Source: Canna indica
Taxonomy: Eukaryota > Streptophyta > Magnoliopsida > Zingiberales > Cannaceae
NCBI GenBank assembly: GCA_034359265.1
Contig: CP136896.1
Coordinates: 30,816,001 to 30,880,000, forward strand
DNA length: 64,000 nucleotides
Direction: 5' to 3'
Every line of letters starts with the position of its first letter. Position 1 is the first letter of the stretch. The translations under genes were made by a program, and so were the position numbers. Shown piece after piece: positions 56,201 to 64,000 of the stretch. Below the pieces are notes generated by a model, which did no database searches, was not told the origin of the DNA, and saw nothing but the letters and a program-made list of their open reading frames with translations.

Positions 56201-59200
56201 TTATGATCAGAGTAGCAGGATAAGGACACTAGAGGAGACGGTCGCGCGTCAGAGTGAGATGATGTAGCGTCAGAGCCAGATGATGACGGAGATCCATGCT
56301 ATGCTACGCAATATCTCAGCTCATACCGGAGCAGACATCCCTTCGGCATCATCAGATCCATCGTCCTCGAGTCAGTCCACGCCGTTGTACACCCAAGCAC
56401 TCCAGACCCCGCCATATTATGATCCAGACCTTCCTCCACCGTCGTCGTGAGATTTATTATTTTGTTTAGATATTGACTTTGTTACTTGGATACTATACTT
56501 GATTGACTTGTTTTGTTTGGATATTGATACGATAGTTTTGAATTTGAATAGTTTTTATATGATTGTGGATAATTATAAATATAAGTATAATTATTTTGAT
56601 GTATATTTGGGTGTATTTGTGATGTGTATGTGAATGGATGTGTGAGTTATGTATCAGGTTAAATGTATCAATGTATTAATGGAAATTAGAAATTTAAAAA
56701 CTTTTCAGTTACAGGTTAACATCATCAACAACGGCTTTCCCACGGCGGTCCGTGGGAAAGTTGTTACTGAAAGTGTATCGTATTTTCTGTGCTGCAACCT
56801 CAAAGCCGTTTCTGATGACCAACAATAACGGCTTAGCAACGGGCTTTCACTAACGGTCTTGCCACGACCATTGAGCCGTTGCAGATATCTATATCTACGA
56901 TGGCCCAGTAGCCGTGGTTGAACCGTTGAGATTTCACCATCTCCTCTACATCGTCTCTCGATCTGGAAAATGGCACTAGAGAGTTTAGCGTCTTCACCTC
57001 CTAGGTTCGATGAGTCTAACTTTGGTCTTTGGAAGAGTAGAATGTATACTTTCCTAAAGACTCAAGATTTAGGTGTATTTGACATGGTAAAGACAAAATA
57101 TATTGAACCTAAGGAAAATATGGATGCATGGACCCAAGAACAAATTAATATGTTTGAATTAAATGCTAAGGCAACAAATTGCATATATTGTTCTTTGGAA
57201 AATAATATATATAAAAAGGTCATGCATTGTACTTCCGCATTCGATATTTGGGCTTGCTTAAATATCTTACATGATTATGCTAAAACCGAGGAGTTAGAAA
57301 CTTTTAATGAAAGTAGTGATGACAATGGTCATCCTTCCAATACTAACATGGTTTTTGAAGCCCAAAGTGTCTCTAGTCATAGGAGCACTAAAAATCGAAA
57401 AAGGATGGTGATTTGCCATGTGTGCAAAGAAAAATGGCATGTGAAGAAAAATTATCCTTCTATGAAGAACAAGACAAAGAAGAGGTCAAACGCTTCCACA
57501 TCATCATCTTATTCAAATGAAGCATCTTCTTGCCATGACTATGAAGTCACTTCAAAAGTTTGCCTCATGGATGCTAATGATGAGCTACACTCTTCTTCTT
57601 CTAGTCATGATAACAAAAATGGTAGTATTAATTCATCTAGTTCTAATGATTTGCTTTATGATGAATTAATAGATGAATATAAAAGCATGTATGCCTTGCC
57701 TATTAAAAAAGATAAAGAAAATAAAAAAATTGAAGAAAGAAAACTTAAGTCTTATCTCTCAATTACATGTTGTAAAATTAGAAAATGAGAATCTAAAAAT
57801 AAGTGTCTCCAATCTATGCCATGATACCTTAAGTATTGACACTAAGGATTTGAAAACAAAAAATGACATCTTAAAGAATGAAAATAACATGTTGAAAACT
57901 CAATTGCATGCTATTCATAAATCCCTAAACGACTTAAAAAATGAGGTTATTTTTCTAAGTGAGAAAGTTAATAATCTATCTAGTAATTCATCCTCTAATA
58001 ATTCTAGAAATACAAATGTTTCTTTCAAGAATGCTTATACACATCATATTTCTCATGTCAAATTTTCTAACATTAAACCTCATGTTCTAAAGAAAATTAT
58101 TTCTTTCAAGAATGCTCATGTTCATCATAGTTCATATGTCAAGCATTCTAATGATAAACCTCATGTCCATAGTAAAAATGAAAAGAAGTTTAATGGACAT
58201 TGCTTTTGTTGTGCTACTTTCGGCCATGCTATTTATGATTGTGCATTCAAGAAAAATCCAAGTGTAGCTAGGACACTTTGGACTCCTAGGCCATCTAACC
58301 CCTAAGGACCCAAATCAATTTGGATATCAAAGATCTCAAGTTCTCTTGTAGGGGGACCACACAAGGATGAGTTGATGATGGTTGATGGGAGTTGCATGAA
58401 GACTTAAAGCTTCACCAAATCCAAGTTGCAACTTCGCATCATATGGATGCCTTCAGTATGAAGAATAAGCATCTAGTTAATTTGGTATCATCTCCTTGTT
58501 TTTCTTGTCTAGTTTGAAAATTGGAGTTTATGATACATGAATGATTTTAGTTAATTATTAACGCTCTTAATATATTTCAAATAATTTTTGATTTTTTTAA
58601 AATTTTCGCTCTCTTCGGAGACCTATGTAGCCTATAACGGGCTCATGCGGCCTTGCGGTTCTAAATCGTAGGCTCATTGTGACCTTTCGGTTTTCAACCA
58701 ATAAGAAGGGTTGGAGATCATGTTTTCATATTTATTATTTTTGTGATCTCTTAAAATTCGTTTTGGTATTACTTGATTTCATTTAAAACGAATTTCAAAC
58801 TATCTAGCAAAGATGCATTTTGAAAATGATATTTGAATCTCTCTTTGCTATTTGGTTTGGTTAGCTTGCTAGTAGCCTTAATTTCATTATCTACTAATGA
58901 AGTCTACTTGTAAGTTGAAAATGTTAATGGAAGGCTATGCATCTAAAAGAAAATGGAAAAAAAATGAAAAGTTTGGGAAAATTTTCAGGAATGAGGTATG
59001 ATTTTGATTTTGCAAAAATCTTAGTATAATACTTGAATACTTGTGATATAATGACATCTCTAAACTCATGATTATTTTTGCATGACAAATCTATGAAATT
59101 TCATGAGTAGGTAAAATTTTGATAACTTAGGCAATTTCATGATATCTCGATCGAATGAAACTTGCTCTATGTTAAAATTCATATTAGAGACCTCATTTTG

Positions 59201-62200
59201 AGTTAGTAGTTGATAAATATGTTTAGATATACACATGATATGCTTCTAGGTGTTTAAACTTGAAAAACCATGTGTAGATAGACAAAGTGATAACTAGATT
59301 ACTTTAAGAAACTCATTATTGAAAAGTTTGACCTAAGTCAACAAATTGACTTAGAAATTTCATTTTGAGCCCAAATTTCACAAATATGTTTAGATTTAGT
59401 CATGTTAGGTGTATATGTGTCTAACTTTGGAAAACCATGAGTAAATGATCAAATTTGATACTTAGCAATTTCATGTTATCTTGCTTATGTTTGAATGAAA
59501 TTGTGCTAGGTTGATATTTTGACCAAATAATATTATTTTCATCTCAAACTTAATATACATGCTTTAAATTATCATACTTTGATATCTTGAAAGTTTGAAT
59601 GAAATCTAAAAATATCATGAAAAAGAACTAATATTCACGAAGATATCCATACTTGAGTGCACACATGATTCTTAGTTTTGGATTCTATCTATCATTCCTC
59701 GATATCATGTATGACTTAGTCTCTTATTCGATGTTTGGCTTTCATCCCTTGAGTTGAAACTTTCGCGGTTTTTAAAAATCTTTTAGAGTTTCAACTTTGA
59801 CTTTTGATTGACTTTTCTTGCCCTTTTTTAGTGATGTCAAAAGGGGGAGAAAAATATAAGTAAATGGAAAAAAAATATAGAAAAACCATGCATATAGATA
59901 GGGAGAGTTTATTTTCGTAGATATGCATATTGATAAGAGGAGAAAACCCATGTTTGATATCCTCTATGCTTAATTGTAGATATTTTTTTAAGGATGTTTG
60001 TCATCATCAAAAAGGGGGAGATTGTTGGCCTAAGATTTTCTACATTGGTCTTAATCTCGGTTTTGATGATAACAAACATGAAACTAATGTGTCATTGAGA
60101 AATATTTTCAGGTTCCATATCGGTTAGCGCTCAATGTCCTCGATCAAAAATTTCGGAGAAATTAGAAAATCGAAAGGACATTGGTCGACGCATTCGGATT
60201 CGTCGCAGAGGTTTCTCAAAGTTCGACGTGTGCACCAAAGACGTCTTGGACGAGTCTAAAGAACACATGGAAAGCTCTCCAAATTGACGCACGTTGAAGG
60301 CCGGAACCCAGAAACGGAGCGCGCAAGAAGATGGCTGAAAAAATCAAGTTCAGCCTAGCTAGGTTCGGTCGACCGAATGTGGTCAAAAATTGGCTGTAAC
60401 CAATTCGGTCGACTGAAGGTAGCCAGGAAGCGGCAGAAAGCCTTCAGACGCTCGGAGGTCGCTCGATCGGTCGATTGACGATCGACCGGCAAGAGACCGA
60501 CGGTCGGTAACGAGCAAAAATCCACCCGTTGAGAAGAGGGGAGCTCTCTCTTCTCTTCATGGCTTATAAATAGGAAGCCATGAGAGCCTTCCTCCATGAT
60601 GTTGATTACTCCTAACCTCATTGAGCCATCTTTTTATCAATCCTAAGCCCTCATTGAGCAAATGTTGTGAAAACCCTAGCTTGAACCTTTCATCTATTTG
60701 ATTGAGCCTTTACTTCATTGCTTCATCATCAAAGACATCAAGAGGAAGCTATGAATCTTGTTATGGAGCTAAGTAATTTATTGTTTGATTTATTGCTCTA
60801 TTTATTGTTGTATTTTGTTGTTTATTTCATTATATTTGAGTGTGTGTAAACCTAGAGTGCTTGGTTGATTGAGTTGGTGGTTGCCTTGGTGTTAATGCTT
60901 AAATCCACCATTGTAAACTTAGTTTACTAGGATTAGTTGAGTTATCCCTTAGGTTGAGGTGGGAGAGTGCTCTCGGTAGGAAGGCGAGATACTTCCGGGT
61001 GTGAAAGTGCCTTCGGTTTGAGAGCGGAGACTTTTCGGTGTAAAGTCCTCTTTGTAAGGGAAACGATATAATCTAGTAAAGCTAGTTTGAAAATCCTAAG
61101 CGGGGTGCTTAGGTAGTAGAGTAGGCATTGAGGCCGAACCACTATAAATAATTGTGTTTGCATTGCTTCTTCCTGTGTTTACTTCATTATCGTATTTACT
61201 TTTGCTTTCGCTTGCTACTCAACTTGTAATTTGTCTAAGTAACCAAAGAAATGAGTTAAACCGAATTTAGGCAAAAAGATTAGTAAACACACTATTCACC
61301 TCCCTCCAGTGTTACCATTTCACCAATAGATTTCGACGCAAAATATGGTGCTGAAACATATATGCGCCTGCCATAGGCGTCGAAAATTTTTTGATGCATG
61401 CAGCAGGCATCAAAGTTTTTAAGATTAGAATTTTTCTAAAAAAAACATTCGATGCCTTTTGAAGGCATCGAAAATTTTCTACATATATATTGAAGTTTTG
61501 TTGTAGCGCCAATTGGCTTGGTAAAAAATAACTTAGAAATCATTTATTCCTAGGACTAGGGGTGTAATCGAGCCGAGCCGAGCCGAGCTTGGCTCAGCTC
61601 GAGCTCGGCTCGTTTGGAAAATAACTAGCTCGAGCTCGATCGAGCTTTGGTCTATCGGCTCAAGCTCGGCTCGAGTTACATTCAAGCTACTCGAGCTCGG
61701 CTCGGGAAAAAAATCAAGCCGCATGAGCCGAGCTTGTTCACGAGCTCGATCGAGCTCAAGCTCGACTAAGCTCGGGTTCTTTTTAGAGGGTAACGGGTTC
61801 ATAAAATTTAAAAATCAAACCCGGTATATAATATATATAGAAGGCTCGATTAGGCTCGCGAGCCGCTCGAACCGAGTATAGATTAGCTCGAACTCGGCTC
61901 ACTCGCATGTCTGGCTCGACTCGAGCTCGATAAGTTAGAGTCGAGTTCGAGTTCGAGTTTTTATCGAATCGATTTCGAGTAGCTCGCGAGCGGCTTGGCT
62001 CGCTTACACCCCTACCTAGGACCCTATAGGGTGACAAGATCATCCACGTTTGACAAATTTAATTGTTTTCTTTTTCATCTCTATTCTCTGGGATATTTCT
62101 TTTATCGTATCTTTTTCATTTCATGTATTTTATTGTAAGAAAAAATTGTTAAAAGTATAACAACTTTTGGTAAATATTACAGGTGTTCACAGATCGGATC

Positions 62201-64000
62201 GGGTCGAGTTTAGAGAAAAAATCGAATCGACCCGACCAAGTGTAATCAAGTCGGATTGAAATTTTTTCACCTCTCAAACATAACCTGACCTAGTTCGGGT
62301 CGGGTCAAAAAAATTTCACCTCTCAAACCCAACCCGACCTAGTTCGAGTTGAGTCGGATAGTCGGGTTTACCTGTTTAGGTGAAAAATAAAATTTTAACA
62401 ATATTTTTTTATTTTTTTAAAAAATAATTATAAATAAATGTTTTTAATATAAATATTTTAAAAATAAATTAAAAATATAAATAATCGGGTTAGATCTCGG
62501 GTCATCGGGTTTTAAATTCCAAAGCCTGAGACTCGATTATGGTCAAGTTTGGTCGAATTGTACCCGACCCAACCCAAATTGGTTGGGTCGAGTTCAATGG
62601 GTCGTTCCTGGGTCAGCCCAGGCCCGGGCAAGCCCGACCACTTCTGGGTCGTGCCTGGCACGGCACTAGCACAGCCCGACTACTCAAAGGGGCGGCCCAG
62701 CCCCGGTCCTGAGCCCGCCCCTTCGGGCTCGGGTCGGCTCGAATTTATTAAAAAGAAGAAATATAGGTCGGCGGTGAGACTCAAACCGTCGACCTTCACT
62801 ATTTTTTGAGGAACTAACCACCACATCAAGACTAATTATCTATTTTTGTATAATTTTAATAAGTATAATATATTATGCTCAAGCCTAGCATAAAAAACTA
62901 AGCCAAACTTGGGTGAAAATCAGGCTAGCCTGTGGACGCAGGGCCTGGCCCGTGCTGTGTCGGGCTCGGCACGACCCACTTGCCCAAGGGGGTGAGCCCA
63001 ACCCGCCCCTTGAGCACAGTTGGGTCGTGCTAGGCCGGGCCCGAAGAATGGCGCAAAATTCTTCGGGCCGGGTGAAGCACGGCTCAGAACCGGCCAGCCC
63101 CGGTCCATTGCCACCTCTACTAATAAATATGAAACTATAAATATTTTAAATTATTTATCAAAATCATAACTATTTATAGTAAAATTCTAAAACACTTCTT
63201 TTATATTTCAATTTTTTTCAAAACACTCAATGTTCAATTTTTAATCCGGTTCACAATTTTTTTGGTTGAACGAAACTTTTCAATACATCGTCCTTTTTTA
63301 TCTAAAAAAAATTTGAAAATTTTTTGTAGAACAAAAAAAGTTTTTGGTCCGTCAACAAAAAAAATTCATGATTCATTTGTTAATTCATTCAACAAAATTT
63401 TCTTTGTTCAACAGAAAAGCCGACTTCTTATCTTGGGGAGGGGGTAAAAGATTCTTTTGTTCAACTAATGTTATATCCGGGTATATAAAAAAAAAAAAAA
63501 AAAAAAAAGGGTGTAAAAGTGGCAGGTGGCAGTGAGGGAGAGGTGATGCTGAGTGGTTTTAAAAGAGGGGATGTGTGAGGAGAGGTAGAGAAGGAGCGGA
63601 GGAAGGAGATGTTGCAGGCGGAGGAGTCGGCGAGTGTCGCCGTTGGAGCTCGTCATCGTCGGAGTTGCGGGATCGAGGTAGGAGATCTCATCCTCTCTGT
63701 TCCTTCATTTCCGTTGATTATCTCTGACGAGGTTGTTGCGCCGTACCCCGGGCTGGTCGCGTGCGGAAGTCGCACGGGGGGCGGTCGCATGAGGGTTGCG
63801 GGGCTGCCAGGTAGCCATCGGAGCCTCCGCTCGGTCGGTCGTGGGACTGAGCAGGGCCGAAGGGTTGAGGAGGTTGTGGAGTCGCCGGTCGGCGACGGGT
63901 AGCGACTGGCCGAGAGGAGAAGATGGGTTTGCGGGTGATCGGAGGAGAAGAGGGAGATCGGGAGAGAGAGAGTGTGTGTGATTGGATATTCCGCTGGCGC

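Overview
This window looks like transposon-dense nuclear DNA from a flowering plant. The evidence is one single-exon plant gene of the trihelix GT-gamma type, plant-type LTR retrotransposons, LINE relics, three En/Spm (CACTA) transposons and several small inverted-repeat elements nested in one another. I cannot name the species. The trihelix protein reads to me slightly more like a monocot, but that is a weak impression. I saw no prokaryotic operons, CRISPR array, rRNA or tRNA gene.

Layout. (1) 1-6.5 kb: a decayed Ty1/copia element, with a 5' LTR remnant, an inserted antisense LTR scrap, integrase C-terminus, RT, RNase H and a 3' LTR, followed by unresolved LTR-like sequence. (2) 6.5-10.36 kb: stacked antisense LTR fragments with one antisense gag relic and two antisense primer-binding sites. 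(3) 10,357-18,119: a structurally complete LTR element (element A) that carries a copia-type gag but no protease, integrase or RT. About 3.3 kb of AT-rich non-coding sequence takes their place. (4) 18.1-20.2 kb: antisense LTR ends and AT-rich filler. (5) 20.25-25.53 kb: a degenerate Ty3/gypsy element on the minus strand. (6) 25,592-32,691: CACTA-1, bounded by matching TIRs and a perfect AAT target duplication. It has a TNP2-type transposase with two lesions and an apparently intact five-exon second transposon gene of the Transposase_24 type. (7) 32.7-43.8 kb: the least TE-dense part. It holds the trihelix gene (minus strand, 37,538-38,773), two LINE relics, two hAT-like MITEs and a tandem array of about 1 kb. 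(8) 43,777-49,758: CACTA-2, with a perfect TAT target duplication, inserted in the RT of a LINE and itself carrying a MITE. (9) 50.4-61.3 kb: two pieces (B and C) of a second gag-only LTR family flank CACTA-3, which lacks its right end. (10) 61.3-64 kb: a CACTA end fragment, further MITEs, and a GC-rich tail that may be the start of another gene.

How the parts relate. CACTA-1 and CACTA-3 belong to one subfamily. CACTA-3 is an internal-deletion derivative of the same structure. CACTA-2 is a different subfamily with different terminal repeats. Elements A, B and C form a gag-only copia-derived group that would depend on another element for enzymes. The trihelix gene is the only ordinary host gene I can support.

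The most interesting signal is a long imperfect hairpin (arms of about 85 nt) in the leader of CACTA-1. It recurs at the same place in CACTA-2 with an identical 13-nt loop and base-pair-preserving changes in the stem. It looks like a conserved structured RNA, possibly a MIR-like precursor. It belongs to a series of leader hairpins, one of which also shows compensatory change in CACTA-3.
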